Positions 1-9,885 of a stretch of 64,000 nt of DNA are shown here, one piece after another. The notes beneath the pieces are model-generated. The model was not told where the DNA came from and ran no database searches. It saw nothing but the letters and a program-made list of their open reading frames with translations. Location of the stretch: positions 1,364,001 to 1,428,000 of the forward strand of contig OY725503.1 of NCBI GenBank assembly GCA_963281255.1, written 5' to 3'. The stretch's first letter is position 1. Every line of letters starts with the position of its first letter. Made by a program: the position numbers and the translations under genes. The stretch is from Aphrocallistes beatrix (taxonomy: Eukaryota; Porifera; Hexactinellida; Sceptrulophora; Aphrocallistidae).

Positions 1-875
1 GGGTTGGCGCCGGCAAAAAATGTCATGAATTTTTTTCGCGGGTGGACGGGGAGCGTCCGTATGAAGTTACGCGCACTCTCTGACGTGATCTGATTGAGAT
101 ACTCATCCGTGGGAGTTCCTAGCAGCTCCAGCATCAGCCCGAGCAGATTCACATGGTCCACTCCGGGGAAGAGAGGCCGGCGTGTCAGCATCTCTGCCAT
201 CACACAGCCTACCCCCCACACGTCCACCTTCTCATCATACTCGGTCCAGGACAGCATCACTTCAGGGGCACGGTACCACCTGGTCGCGATGTATCCGGTC
301 ATTGCTTCGTCTTTCTCTCGCGCCAGGCCGAAATCTAGAATCCGGAGCTCGCTGTTCTCATTCACTGCGATGTTATTCGGCTTCAGGTCTCGATGCACAA
401 TCTTGGCCGAGTGGATGTACTTCAACCCGCGGAACATTTGATAGACAAAGAACTGTACGTGCTCATCTCCGAGAGCTTGGTTCTTCAACAGGCTGTGCAG
501 GTCACTTGACATCATCTGCATTACAAGGTAAATATCGAAATCTTCATCAGAGTTGGCTCCGGGCGATGCGAAGATGTCCAGAAGTCCCACGATATTCTCA
601 TGGTTGCAGTGGTTGAGTAGGTGCATCTCCCTGAAAGCTCTCTTCGCGTGGTCTTTCGAGTGGAAAGGCTCAATCATCTTTTTGATGGCAACTCTCCGGT
701 CCTCCTTTATGTCATAGGCGGAGCAGACTGTCCCGAACGCACCCACTCCTATCGGTTGGAGGTCTGTGTAGCGAGCTTGTGGCGTCTGCCAGGTGGTCTT
801 GTGGATGCAGGTGGTCTCCCAGCCTTCTGCCACTGGTTCCATTTCAATCGGAACTGTTGGAATGTCATTAGCCAT
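1..875 (-). CDS. p38 MAP kinase, N-terminal 291 residues (partial)
   Basis: Stress-activated Ser/Thr kinase of the p38 branch of the MAPK family, acting in cytoplasm and nucleus downstream of MKK3/6-type kinases. The frame is open from ATG at 873-875 to the window edge. Visible motifs are the glycine loop GVGAFGTV (43-50), catalytic Lys65 in VAIKK, helix-C Glu83, HRD (161-163), DFG (181-183) and the p38-specific TGY activation motif (193-195), then WYRAPE and the start of the MAPK C-lobe ending near FAGAN. About 70 C-terminal residues lie outside the window. The position matching the p38-alpha gatekeeper Thr106 (YLVT) is Met119 (YLVM), as in p38 gamma/delta. No intron interrupts the 875 bp, which is unusual for p38 genes and could mean intron loss or retroposition. 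The kinase assignment is secure; orthology to one vertebrate isoform is not. Confidence 0.95.
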   Translation of the reverse strand, partial: MANDIPTVPIEMEPVAEGWETTCIHKTTWQTPQARYTDLQPIGVGAFGTVCSAYDIKEDRRVAIKKMIEPFHSKDHAKRAFREMHLLNHCNHENIVGLLDIFASPGANSDEDFDIYLVMQMMSSDLHSLLKNQALGDEHVQFFVYQMFRGLKYIHSAKIVHRDLKPNNIAVNENSELRILDFGLAREKDEAMTGYIATRWYRAPEVMLSWTEYDEKVDVWGVGCVMAEMLTRRPLFPGVDHVNLLGLMLELLGTPTDEYLNQITSESARNFIRTLPVHPRKKFMTFFAGAN

Positions 876-1831
876 TTGAATATCAATCCGAGAACAAATA
901 CAACTCTATCAAGTATAAGACTGTAGAATGATTATTAATTATATACTAGCAGAAGCTAATTAGGACTTAGTATGAAATTTCCTACTTCAAAGCCTAACTA
1001 GATTAGCTCAAGTATAGTACAGTAGATGTGTAATTATTTTTGGAAAATCATTCCGAATAACAGAGATTATCATTTACGAGTAAAAGATTCACAGATTTCA
1101 GACACTAATCACTGCTATGTACTATAATTGCAGTGAGCATTTATGATTAGTAGAAATACAGATACTATGTGCATTCTACAATATTATCTGCTAATTAGTG
1201 AAGCTGTATTTATATGTCTGAGCTGGTGGTGAGGTTAATTGTGATGCTCGCTGGATACTTGTCCATATAGGATTAGTCATTATTAGTCATTAGTATGTTT
1301 GCTGTACCAGAAAAATGTCAGGCCAGAGAGCGAAATTAATTATTTAAGCATCTCTCAAAAGTTCAAGAATATGAAAATTCTTGAAATGTTTTATATCAAA
1401 ACTGGATACAATTCAAGATTTTTAAAAGTTCGCATTACGTATCAATAAATTTTCAATTGATTTCACTTAATTAAGTCAGCACCGCAGACGGGCGGAAGTT
1501 ACACGCTGCCATTCCATAAGTGCATCTCCTAACGTAGGAGCTGCACGAAAAAGTGGTACCAGCCGCACCATATGCCGTCCTGCATACGTATATAAACTTG
1601 GATTCGCTTAATTAATTAATCAGAACTGCAGCATAAATCAATGATAAACGTAATTTGAACATATACAATACATAGATAAAAACAATAAAAGTGTACTGTG
1701 TAACTCATCATGAGAAAATTGCAATATCATCAAATTATACGACTAATAGTTCTTCAGCAGTTTTAGAGTTATATTGCCAGGGTTGCCGTCGGAGTGGAAT
1801 TTACATTTCCACAAGATTTCTGTGGGAATTT
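876..1831. other. p38 upstream region, no gene seen
   Basis: AT-rich sequence upstream of the p38 start codon. It should hold the promoter and 5' UTR, but I see no convincing core-promoter motif. Short reading frames here have no recognisable domains. Confidence 0.4.
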
Positions 1832-1921
1832 CAATATGGATCCCATATGGGTCCCCATATGAATTCCCATATGAATTCCTATATGAATTCCCATATGGGT
1901 CTCCATATGGATTCCATATGC
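1832..1921. repeat. 12-bp CATATG tandem repeat
   Basis: About seven units of roughly 12 bp built around CATATG, alternating GGATCC/GGGTCC/GAATTC-like spacers. Because the unit is nearly self-complementary and 12 bp is a multiple of three, both strands read as periodic short peptides (HMNS/HMGI repeats). These are artefacts of the repeat, not genes. Confidence 0.85.
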
Positions 1922-2063
1922 AGGGGCGCCGAACTTTTCGAGATCTAAGGACAATTTCGGGTTTCCAGGGGGGATCAGCCCTAAATTTTGTTTGTGTCTA
2001 TGTGACATCTTTGAATCCAGAGGGGGCTTCAGCCCCCCCAGCCCCCCCCCCAGGTTCGGCGCA
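1921..2063. mobile_element. possible MITE with GCGCCGAAC/GTTCGGCGC ends
   Basis: The segment opens with CAGGGGCGCCGAAC and closes with GGTTCGGCGC, a 9-bp inverted repeat, with G/C runs inside. CAGGGGCG is a common hAT-MITE terminus. No clean target duplication can be separated from the surrounding CATATG repeats. Confidence 0.4.
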
Positions 2064-2076
2064 TATGCCCATATGG

Positions 2077-2237
2077 CATGGGCGTAGCCATGGGGGGGGG
2101 CCTGGCCCCCCCAAATTTTTACTCGGCCCCCAAAAATAAATAAATCACTTTGAAATTTGAAATTTGATCTAAATAATGGCCCCCCCCCCTAAAATATATC
2201 CAGCCCCCCCAAATAATATTTGGTCGCTACGCCCATG
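2077..2237. mobile_element. hAT-type MITE, 161 bp, perfect 8-bp TSD
   Basis: Terminal inverted repeats CATGGGCGTAGC and GCTACGCCCATG flank G/C-rich homopolymer runs. CCATATGG occurs immediately left (2069-2076) and right (2238-2245), an 8-bp target duplication as made by hAT transposases. The insertion lies in CATATG-rich DNA, so part of the duplication could be coincidental. Confidence 0.7.
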
Positions 2238-2245
2238 CCATATGG

Positions 2246-2889
2246 ATCTCCATTATTGTGAGAATTCAATTTTTCACTCATATGGGGATTTCACCCATAT
2301 GTTAAATCTAAATGGGATCCATATGGGAAACTCTGATCATTCCCATCCCATTCCTATGGGTATGGGAATTCCTATACCCACGGAATCCTGGATATTGCCA
2401 GTCAACAATTGGATTTTTTAAAAAATATAAAATCAAAAGCTTTGTATAGTAGGGATTTTTTTCCGGAATATTGATAAAAAAAAGCAGTAATACTCAGTGT
2501 GCCACAAAAGTAATGAGACTCAATTCATAATTCATTCAAATGAAGATCTGAGTCGGATTTTATGCTTAACTAATAATTATCCCTACTTTGCCGAGGAATG
2601 TTGAATTGAAATTGAAAGTTAATTCATTTTCAATTGTAATTGAAAATGAAAGTGGGGTCATTTCTATTTATACCTTTGACCCCACTTCAAATTAGGGTTA
2701 AATTATGTAATAATATAGTTTTCCTGACATTCAATTACATATGTAAAATGCTTATGTAATCTTTCAATTTCTATTGGGAATCGTTCTGTCAGTAGCTCTC
2801 ACATGTGCTGCAGCGTTTTCTCTTGGATTTCATCCGAAGAAGAAAGCTCGTAGTGAATTATAAAAGAATCAACCATCTCTTTGATAGCC
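2246..2889. other. intergenic, no gene seen
   Basis: AT-rich sequence with scattered CCCATATGG-like palindromes (2280-2345) and a short inverted repeat around 2600-2690 (AATTGAAATTGAAAG-type and GTGGGGTCA/TGACCCCAC). Nothing coding is recognised. Confidence 0.4.
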
Positions 2890-2967
2890 CGCATGGCGAC
2901 TCTGCGGACTCTCAGTATCCGCAAGCCGCGCAGCCCAAGCAAGCAAAGCGCGCTTGTATCTGGAAAA
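2890..2967 (+). repeat. Family A repeat, 3' end fragment
   Basis: Contains the diagnostic Family A end: GCGCAGCCCAAGCAAG followed by the CAAAGCGCGCTTGT terminus, preceded by GCAAGCC. Only about 80 bp are preserved. Orientation is set by taking TCCTTACTATTAAAACTCG as the 5' end and the GC hairpin as the 3' end. Confidence 0.75.
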
Positions 2968-3106
2968 TTACTAGTGAATTAATTAAGGCAATATTCCGTA
3001 TTATTATACAAAATGGGAAGATATTTGTATAAATCTAATTTATACAAATAGTTAAAACTTCCTTGAAAACCAGTTTAAATACAAAACTTTAGAGGGTGAT
3101 AATATA

Positions 3107-3582
3107 CAAATTACAAGCGCACTACCCTTGCTTGCGCTGCGGGGCTGGCAAACACTTTGCGTCCGCAGGAGGCGCCCTTTCGGGCGTCTAGGTTCACATT
3201 GATTAATTATATGGTAGATAGCATCTCTAAATACGTCTATCTTACTGTTATAATCGATATCACTCGAAATATCATCTCAACAGAGTGATGTGTCATAATT
3301 TTTTGATGATAGCAATATGTGAGATATAATATTATGCACATTCTATTAAAATTTCAGTTATAGTTGAAAACCTGAAATTTCTTATTATACTAGTAAAAAA
3401 AGTCATAATTCCATGATGAGTCGACATTTTCGTCTGAGGTCAGAACTTAGTGGAGCCATAGCCAAAAGACTCCCACATGCCAAAAATCAGCTTTCATGTG
3501 GCTGGCAGTTTCTTCAATCAATTCGTTACATATATATATATACACATGTACACATTAATCGAATTTTAATGCTAAGGATATA
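3107..3582 (-). repeat. Family A repeat, near full length
   Basis: Reads from the GC-rich end (ACAAGCGC...TTGCTTGCGCTGCG) through TCACATTGATTAATTATA, TCGATATCACTCGAAA and CATGATGAGTCGACATTTTC to a TATATA microsatellite and ATTAATCGAATTTTAATGC at the other end. Other copies share the same block order. No protein is encoded. The segment downstream (3604-3700) is a gene relic rather than repeat. Confidence 0.8.
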
Positions 3583-3603
3583 CACTAGTATTACTGAAAA
3601 TGC

Positions 3604-3705
3604 TCTAAGTTGTTAGGGAAGATTTCAAATAGTATTTAAAGTTGGTTAATGTAGTATGTGAATTCATATTACAATTAGCTTCTAACATGGAATATTTTTA
3701 ACATA
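3604..3705 (-). pseudogene. 3' remnant of a membrane-protein paralogue
   Basis: This segment resembles 3972-4060, the 3' end and downstream flank of the membrane-protein gene at 4014-5978: AGTATTTAAAGTTGGTTAATGT parallels AGCATTTGAAGCTGGTTAATGT, and the following GTGAATTCATATTACAATTAGC parallels GTGAATTAGTATTACACTCAGC. I infer an old tandem duplication of which only the last exon end and 3' flank survive. No open frame of useful length remains. Confidence 0.55.
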
Positions 3706-3842
3706 AAAGAGAAGTAAACAAAAATCACAATAATAGTAATTTGAACGAATAACAAACAAGCGAGGGAACGCAGTTTGGGCTGTAGAGGATAGTTTACAAA
3801 GAATATATTTTCTAGAAAATTACTCTAAAATACAAAAACTAC

Positions 3843-3931
3843 TCAGGGACATAAGCGCCAAGTTTTGGAAAATAGAATAAACCTGGGGGGCGGGTTCCCC
3901 CAAGTACCTACACTTGGCGCCTATGCTCAGG
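3843..3931. mobile_element. small MITE with GCGCCAAG/CTTGGCGC ends
   Basis: CTCAGGGACATAAGCGCCAAG on the left and CACTTGGCGCCTATGCTCAGG on the right form an imperfect terminal inverted repeat around an AT/G-rich centre. Sequence around 22258-22626 has similar ends (GCGCCAAGTGTGGG and CCAAAACTTGGCGGC), so this looks like a small family. Confidence 0.6.
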
Positions 3932-4013
3932 GGTATATATGAATTCTATACACTACCAATACTGGGAATACCCAAGTTATTAAAGAAGATCTAGAAGTAG
4001 CATTTGAAGCTGG

Positions 4014-5978
4014 TTAATGTCTGTGAATTAGTATTACACTCAGCATGAGGTACACTGGTATCGAGATTAACGTGAATAGAGCAATTGTTATTCCAATAGC
4101 ATAATGAAGAGTACAGCTGAACTTGATTGGACAAGCATCATAAGCCCATAAATCTCGATAAGTTTTATTGTTTATTAGAATATCATACTTTTGAAAATCA
4201 AATTCGCCCGAATTTCGAAAATCCATAACTGGTTTCACGCTAGATAAGTTTGAAAGATTGTATGTCTGTTTTAAAAGAAAAAGAGTAGAGGTAACATTAG
4301 AAAGATCAACAGCTATATTTATCATGCTTGATTTAGTAAGTATTGTTTCATGAAATGATCGACATTGGTTACTGTTCGAACAATTTGCTATGAATTTTGT
4401 GTTTTTGTATTCTGGTAATACACAGTCGAAAATAACGAGTCTTTGTTCTAATGCAAAACTCTGTTCAGCAGCAGTCATGCAAGGTACATCAGTTGGAATA
4501 ATGGTTGAAATGTTCAGTGAATCAATATATTCTAGTCTTGTAATCGTGGTGTTGGGAGGAACCCATAATACTTTTTCTCCAGAATAAGAAAGTTGAAATG
4601 AATAATTTTGGTACAGAGTTGCTGAGTCCCCAATAGTTGCAAAATATATAGAGTCACAATGAGGGGGAGGATAATAATAAGGATGCGGATTAAAATATAC
4701 TTCAGCAGTAACTCTAGAGCATGATTCCATTTCTTTGTATACATTGGTATACTTTAACCTATAAAAATCTCCTGGATGTACAAATAACACTGTACTCCAA
4801 CCGTTTATACCTAGCGGTGTGATGAATCCTACCATTAAGACTGTAATGCCAGCGATGACAAGAGAGTAATATCGAATTAAATATGTCTGCAATTTCTTGA
4901 AAGAAAAGTTCATGGGCGTCAATATTGGTGTTGCTTCATTGTTATGAATGTTCATATTGAAAGACTCGCTGAAATGACTGTAACCTCTAAATCGAATAGT
5001 TCTTGATCGATTATACAAAAGCTTCCAAAGAATTATGAAAAATGTCAAGTAGAGCAAACTGGATAAAAAGAAGAGCAGTTCATTGAAAAATACAGAAGGT
5101 TCGAATATCTTGACAGAAAGATCATCACTACTATCCATAATGAAAATAGTTGCTCCTTCAATCGGGAGAGGAATAGCAAACAGCACTGAGAGTATGAAGT
5201 TACCCCAAGAGAGGCATCTGAATAGAACGCTTGCTCGATAGATATTTTCCACTCTTTCATGACCCATAGCATCCCTTAAATTATTATCTGCTAGAATACG
5301 ATTAACTAGCTTTTTCACAATATCGTTTCCCTCTTTCGCAAAACGAAATATCATAACAACTCGCAATAAGTATATAAATTCAATGACGAATAAGATACAA
5401 GGAACAAAATAAATTGAAAAAATATTTAATTGCGCCTTTTCCTTTACAATCAACGAAGCAATCAATCCAGATTCTGCCAAAAATATCCAGAAAAATCGTA
5501 GTATTCCCAGTAAGATATAGAAACTCATTTTAACTCTTTTCTCATTAAGAAAATAAATAATTTGTATCATGGATATCAGTCCAAATGAGATTATAGCATC
5601 TTGAAACGAGAGCCAAAAGTTAAGAACTAAATTCAGACTGATAGGTTCGACATAGTACACAAACAATGGTTTGATAAGGTAGAAAGCTTTAATAAGATTG
5701 AATACATTGAAAAGTAACATTACGAAGAGCAGACAGAACATGATACGATAATGCTCGTAGTAAGGTCTGTGTTCCTCTGGATCTGATGCATTCTTAATCG
5801 TTTCGCGATACTTTAAAGTTTGAACTAATAACTGGCCTGACAGTCTGATCAGAAACGGCAATACAGCCAATGAAATCAGTATCTCAATGATAAATAGAAA
5901 GCAAAAACTAAACTTAAATCCATCAACTATTCTTATCAATAGAGAAATGTCTGTGAAAAGATAGAAATAAGATATCAT
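4014..5978 (-). CDS. Unrecognised multi-pass membrane protein, 654 aa
   Basis: Uninterrupted frame; the first ATG (5976-5978) gives 654 residues and TAA is at 4014-4016. Hydrophobic segments lie near residues 23-44, 78-103, 116-143, 152-178, 186-212, 250-274, 296-322 and 369-393. About 225 polar residues (397-622) follow, then a last hydrophobic segment (625-651) and a short basic tail. The polar domain carries eight N-glycosylation sequons (about residues 458, 476, 489, 532, 561, 574, 577, 604) and at least eight cysteines, so it is probably lumenal or extracellular. That gives a seven-helix bundle plus a glycosylated domain held by two further helices. I recognise no family: it is not an obvious rhodopsin-type GPCR, having no DRY or NPxxY. 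Broken copies on both sides show it belonged to a local gene family. A 5' exon upstream cannot be excluded. Confidence 0.75.
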   Translation of the reverse strand: MISYFYLFTDISLLIRIVDGFKFSFCFLFIIEILISLAVLPFLIRLSGQLLVQTLKYRETIKNASDPEEHRPYYEHYRIMFCLLFVMLLFNVFNLIKAFYLIKPLFVYYVEPISLNLVLNFWLSFQDAIISFGLISMIQIIYFLNEKRVKMSFYILLGILRFFWIFLAESGLIASLIVKEKAQLNIFSIYFVPCILFVIEFIYLLRVVMIFRFAKEGNDIVKKLVNRILADNNLRDAMGHERVENIYRASVLFRCLSWGNFILSVLFAIPLPIEGATIFIMDSSDDLSVKIFEPSVFFNELLFFLSSLLYLTFFIILWKLLYNRSRTIRFRGYSHFSESFNMNIHNNEATPILTPMNFSFKKLQTYLIRYYSLVIAGITVLMVGFITPLGINGWSTVLFVHPGDFYRLKYTNVYKEMESCSRVTAEVYFNPHPYYYPPPHCDSIYFATIGDSATLYQNYSFQLSYSGEKVLWVPPNTTITRLEYIDSLNISTIIPTDVPCMTAAEQSFALEQRLVIFDCVLPEYKNTKFIANCSNSNQCRSFHETILTKSSMINIAVDLSNVTSTLFLLKQTYNLSNLSSVKPVMDFRNSGEFDFQKYDILINNKTYRDLWAYDACPIKFSCTLHYAIGITIALFTLISIPVYLMLSVILIHRH

Positions 5979-5987
5979 CACGCGCAA

Positions 5988-6530
5988 AAATAGTATAATT
6001 TACTTGTATTCCTTGAAAATATTTTGTAAGCAATACACTCTATCAAATATCCCGAATTGAATGTGCCTAACATGAATGATATTGTAATTGTAATGTGAGA
6101 TATGTATAGATAGGATACAAGGAACCTCAGAATGGTACCATAAAATATGGGATAAATTTGAATCTCAATTCTTAGGAAAAAATTATTTGCATCATTGATG
6201 GTAATCCAAAAGATAAGATAGCATATTGAAAAGATAACCAAAGAAAGATTAAAGCACTAAACTCAAGCTGACAGGTTCGATGATGTCGTACTATATAATG
6301 GAAAATGCTTTAATGAGATTGAATACATTGAAAAGTATCATTAAGAAGAGCAGATAAAACATGATACGTTAGTGCTCACAATAGTGCGTATGCTCTTCTG
6401 AGTCTGATTGATTCATAATGGCTTCACGATATTTCAAAGCCTGAATAAGTACTGGCCCGAAAGTCTTAGCAGAAATGGTAAACGATCAATATAATTAGTA
6501 TTTCAATGAAGCATATAACTAGGGGTGTAG
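5988..6530 (-). pseudogene. Decayed tandem copy of the membrane-protein 5' half
   Basis: 6245-6530 is clearly homologous to 5640-5900 of the neighbouring gene (for example TTGAATACATTGAAAAGTA followed by AAGAAGAGCAGA and a CATGATACG segment in both), but its frame is broken by several stops. 5990-6240 still encodes a hydrophobic stretch resembling helices 3-5 of the neighbour. It sits directly upstream in the same orientation, as expected after tandem duplication and decay. No intact product is predicted. Confidence 0.7.
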
Positions 6531-7036
6531 ACTCAAGATGAGTATTGGTAGGCCTTCAGGGCTAGGATTCAGGATTAGTGGGCCATTTTGGACAAATCGT
6601 ATTATGATTAATAGAAGATAATAGTCTTCACAAATTATTGGTAAGGCCATGACCCTACACCAGCCCTACCGGGGCCTAAGTCTATGTAGAATTGAAAGAG
6701 AAGGAGGAGAGCAAATCACCAGACAGATTTCTGATGGCGATATAGCATCCAGCTGGATGCCTAGGGGGCCATGGAAGTTGACACTATGTCTCTTAATACG
6801 GCCAGAATACTCAAATTTGGACAAAATAAAAGCTTTATTTAAAAAAATGTAGTTTATTAAATCATAATGAGAATATAAAATGATAGAAACTAGAAAAAGT
6901 ATACAATGATTAGTAAATACTTTGTGGACTCATCCAAATTTTATCCAACATAGCCAAATGACCAAACATCGAATCTGAATAACATAAAATTGATCTTGTA
7001 TATAATCATTTAGATTATAGAGAATAGTCATAACTA
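6531..7036. other. intergenic, no gene seen
   Basis: AT-rich sequence with one short frame around 6649-6852 showing no domain. The segment at 6640-6790 is somewhat less AT-rich, but I do not recognise it. Confidence 0.35.
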
Positions 7037-7541
7037 ATTCTTACTATTAAAACTCGACTAATGTGTATATATTTATATCTCTGTAACGAATTGATTGAAG
7101 AAACTGCCAGGCACAGAAAGCTGATTTTTGGCATGTTGGAGTCTTTTGGCTATGGTTCAACTTCTGACTTCTGACCATAGATGAAAATGTCCACTCTTCA
7201 TGGAATTATGACGCCATTGTCACCTTTTTTATAATTAGAAATTTCAGATTTTAGACTATAACATAAGTCATTTTAGGTAGAAGGCTGAAATTTTAATAGA
7301 ATGTGTATATTAATATATTTCAAATATGCCACAACTATCACCAAAAATGATGACTTCACTCTGTCATGACGTCATTATTACGCATCAAAAATTGACAAAT
7401 TGATTTTTTGAGTGATATCGATTATAACAGAAAGCAGACGTATTTAGATGTTATTTGCCTTACAATTAATCAATGTGAGCCTAGGCGCCCACAAAGTGTC
7501 CGCCAGCCACGCAACGCAAACAAGCGAAGCGCGCTTGCCAT
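7037..7541 (+). repeat. Family A repeat, near full length
   Basis: Starts TTCTTACTATTAAAACTCGAC, continues through a TATATATTTATAT stretch and CTGTAACGAATTGATTGAAG, and ends with GTGTCCGCCAGCCACGC and AAGCGAAGCGCGCTTG. The preceding base is A, as for other copies that keep the 5' end. Confidence 0.85.
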
Positions 7542-7559
7542 TATAAAAAACTAAATATC

Positions 7560-7740
7560 GAATTAAGTCTAGCATTAGAAGAAGACTTAACTATTAAAAC
7601 CTAGTCAAAATTAAGCTCAAACTTAATTTTGCTTTTACTTAGTTACAGACTTAGTTTGAACTTATTTTGACTTAGTATGAGCAAAACTTAAGTCAAGTGT
7701 TCAGTGAGTAGTTCAGTTCAGTAGTTCAGTGGTTTAACAC
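7560..7740. repeat. Degenerate GACTTA/TAAGTC inverted-repeat tract
   Basis: Multiple GACTTA and TAAGTC words occur in both orientations (for example AAGACTTAACTATT and AAAACTTAAGTCAAG), so the region can fold on itself. It may be a decayed MITE; no boundaries are clear. Confidence 0.3.
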
Positions 7741-7742
7741 AA

Positions 7743-7969
7743 TGTCGCCATATCATGAACATAGTTCATAGATTTGACCATTTTCATGAACTTTTGAGTT
7801 GTGGCATGAACATGGCACGAACTTTTACTTTTGGCATGAACATGGCATGAACTTGACATCAACATTTGAGTTTGGAAAGAACTTGGCAAGAACATCTAAT
7901 GCTGTATGGCATGAATTTGGCAAGAACATTTGAAGGTATGTGGCATGCTAAGCAGTTCATCTGGCAACA
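7743..7969. mobile_element. MITE with internal CATGAAC repeats, copy 1
   Basis: Ends TGTCGCCATATCATGAAC and GTTCATCTGGCAACA form a terminal inverted repeat of about 15 bp. The interior is a degenerate tandem array of GGCATGAACNTGGCATGAAC-like units. A second copy with the same ends and internal repeats is at 24703-24937. Confidence 0.7.
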
Positions 7970-8275
7970 CTGGTTCAACATTACAACTGGCTCTATTTAT
8001 TTGTTAATATACTTACTTATATTAGATCTGAATAGATCCAAACAAGCGAGTCAAAATCATCATTTGCTGTATAGAAATACAAATCTTGTATACTCAAACG
8101 ATAGGATTTTGGTTCGTTTGTTTGTCCGAATTGATCAAAGAACTGTCGTAGGTATATGAACATTGGCATGTAGGTGTCAAATGATGAGTCTACGAGATAA
8201 GTTCGAATATCTAAGCTAAATTTTAAGACCTCAGCAAAAAATGAAAAGCGGAATTTCTACACAATATACACAATA

Positions 8276-8757
8276 TACATATATGGCTCGCGCTCACACA
8301 GTAGAAAAAAATTCGATTCTTCTACTTGGAGAAATACATATAAGCAACACAATACGAATGGCGGACACTTCGTCGCACAGACATTTCGTCCTCTGAGCAT
8401 TAGTTACCGGACAACAGGAAGCGGAACTTTCGTCCCCTGAAACACCCCTTTAATACCTATTTATTTCTCAATCAAAAGCTCTCATTTTCACCCTTTTCTT
8501 AAAACATACTCCTTCAAAAGCTTCAACTTGCGTTCCTTACTCATTAGTACCCGTTTATTTTAGTCTTTAATAATGAGGCGAAATTCCAGTGAAACAGAGA
8601 CGAAAATTTCACTACACATTGTCTGGTAATTAATTTTCAGAGGACGAAATGTCCGTGCGACGAAGTGTCCGTTTACCGTATATATGGCTCTCACGCTCTC
8701 ACAATGGAAAAAATTCCGATTCTTTTACTTGAGAAATACATATAAGCAACACAAGAC
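8276..8757. repeat. 75-bp direct repeats flanking a palindromic MITE
   Basis: 8276-8350 and 8682-8757 are about 85-90% alike and in direct orientation, both containing ATATGGCTC, AAATTC(C)GATTCTT and GAGAAATACATATAAGCAAC. Between them lies a palindromic MITE. The repeats are far longer than a transposition target duplication, so a segmental duplication or recombination is more likely. Confidence 0.6.
8351..8681. mobile_element. Palindromic MITE with GGACACTTCGTCGCAC ends
   Basis: Left arm GGCGGACACTTCGTCGCACA and ACATTTCGTCCTCTG is matched in inverse orientation by CAGAGGACGAAATGT and GTGCGACGAAGTGTCCG at the right. Arms are about 40 bp around roughly 240 bp without coding potential. I cannot assign the superfamily. 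Confidence 0.75.
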
Positions 8758-9778
8758 AGACTAATATAGAAATAACATTCTCGAGACTATTATACTAAGT
8801 ATTACAGAGAAAGGCTCACTCCACTCCTCATGAATAATGACGTCATTGTCATCTATTATTTTTACGAGTTCTGCATACTGTAAGTATCCATGGTTTAGGG
8901 AATGTGAGTAGAAATAAGCGCTGATAGTACATTATGCAGACATGGAGTGTCCGCTAGCCGCAGTGTAAGTGAGCGAGTGAATCATTATTCGACACTCGAC
9001 AGTCAAATAAGGAGTTGAATTGGAGAAATAATCTTAAACATCAACAACAAGATTAAAATTACATTTCAATGAAATGTCTAGAAGAGTTAGCAGAATTCAT
9101 TGAAGTAGTTTGGTTTCGAGATATTATTAAATAACTTCAAATTATCGCATTAATCATAACACGTGTGTATGTCAACCGTAGACTTTAGTCATTCATCAGA
9201 CAAAAATTGTGATAAGGAATCTTGTCAAATAAAGATTGGTCATTAGTTCAGTTGGTGGGATTCAGGATAAAGTTTGATTAGAAACTTAAACCATCGTTTA
9301 TGTTAATTCTATGTAAACGAAACAAAACAACAAAGCACATTGAGTAATTAGTTTGCGTATGAAATAGCTATACGTGCTATGCGTAACTATGATAATTGGT
9401 CTGAACTTCGGCAAATTAAGCTGATCACAAGTGAATATAACGTAACTATATATGGTAGCACTGTGCGTTTGGATCTGAAATGTTTTCTATAAATTATCAG
9501 AATAAATGATGTATAAATCAAAATTTGTGAATCCTAATTTAGTCAACATGAAGAAGATGAAGAATCCAAATAAAATAGAGAGATGTGTTCTAGTTATAAA
9601 GCAATTAACTCTCAAGGTTCATGTCAACTAGAATCCTGCTACACTGGAGCTAGACTCGTGCTCATATTTCGAGTAAGAGATTTTGTAACTTATGAAAATA
9701 ACATTATCTATCAATACTCCAAGTAAGTAGTTAGCGTATTTGTCTAGAATAATTATTGCTTGGAAGCACCATACGTAC
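8758..9778. other. intergenic, no gene seen
   Basis: AT-rich sequence with one CATGAATAATGACGTCATTG motif near 8830 that recalls Family A internal sequence. Nothing coding is recognised. Confidence 0.35.
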
Positions 9779-9885
9779 AAGGCCGTCAGATGGAGGATGG
9801 TCTAGGCAGCCCGCGCGGGCCGCCCTGTTTTTAGTAAGTTTGTCTTGAGCCGCCCCACATTTATATTGCTTCTGACGGCTCGGCC
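9779..9885. mobile_element. Possible MITE with GGCCGTCAGA ends
   Basis: AAGGCCGTCAGATGG at the left and CTTCTGACGGCTCGGCC at the right form an imperfect inverted repeat around a GC-rich island (CAGCCCGCGCGGGCCGCC). Target duplication is not evident. Confidence 0.4.

Noticed and set aside
94-926. Three overlapping plus-strand reading frames of 60-144 codons
   Set aside because: They are antisense to the p38 kinase coding sequence, which carries all kinase motifs on the minus strand.
1691-2139. Reading frames on both strands with HMNS/HMGI-type repeats
   Set aside because: They are translations of the 12-bp CATATG repeat and C/G homopolymers.
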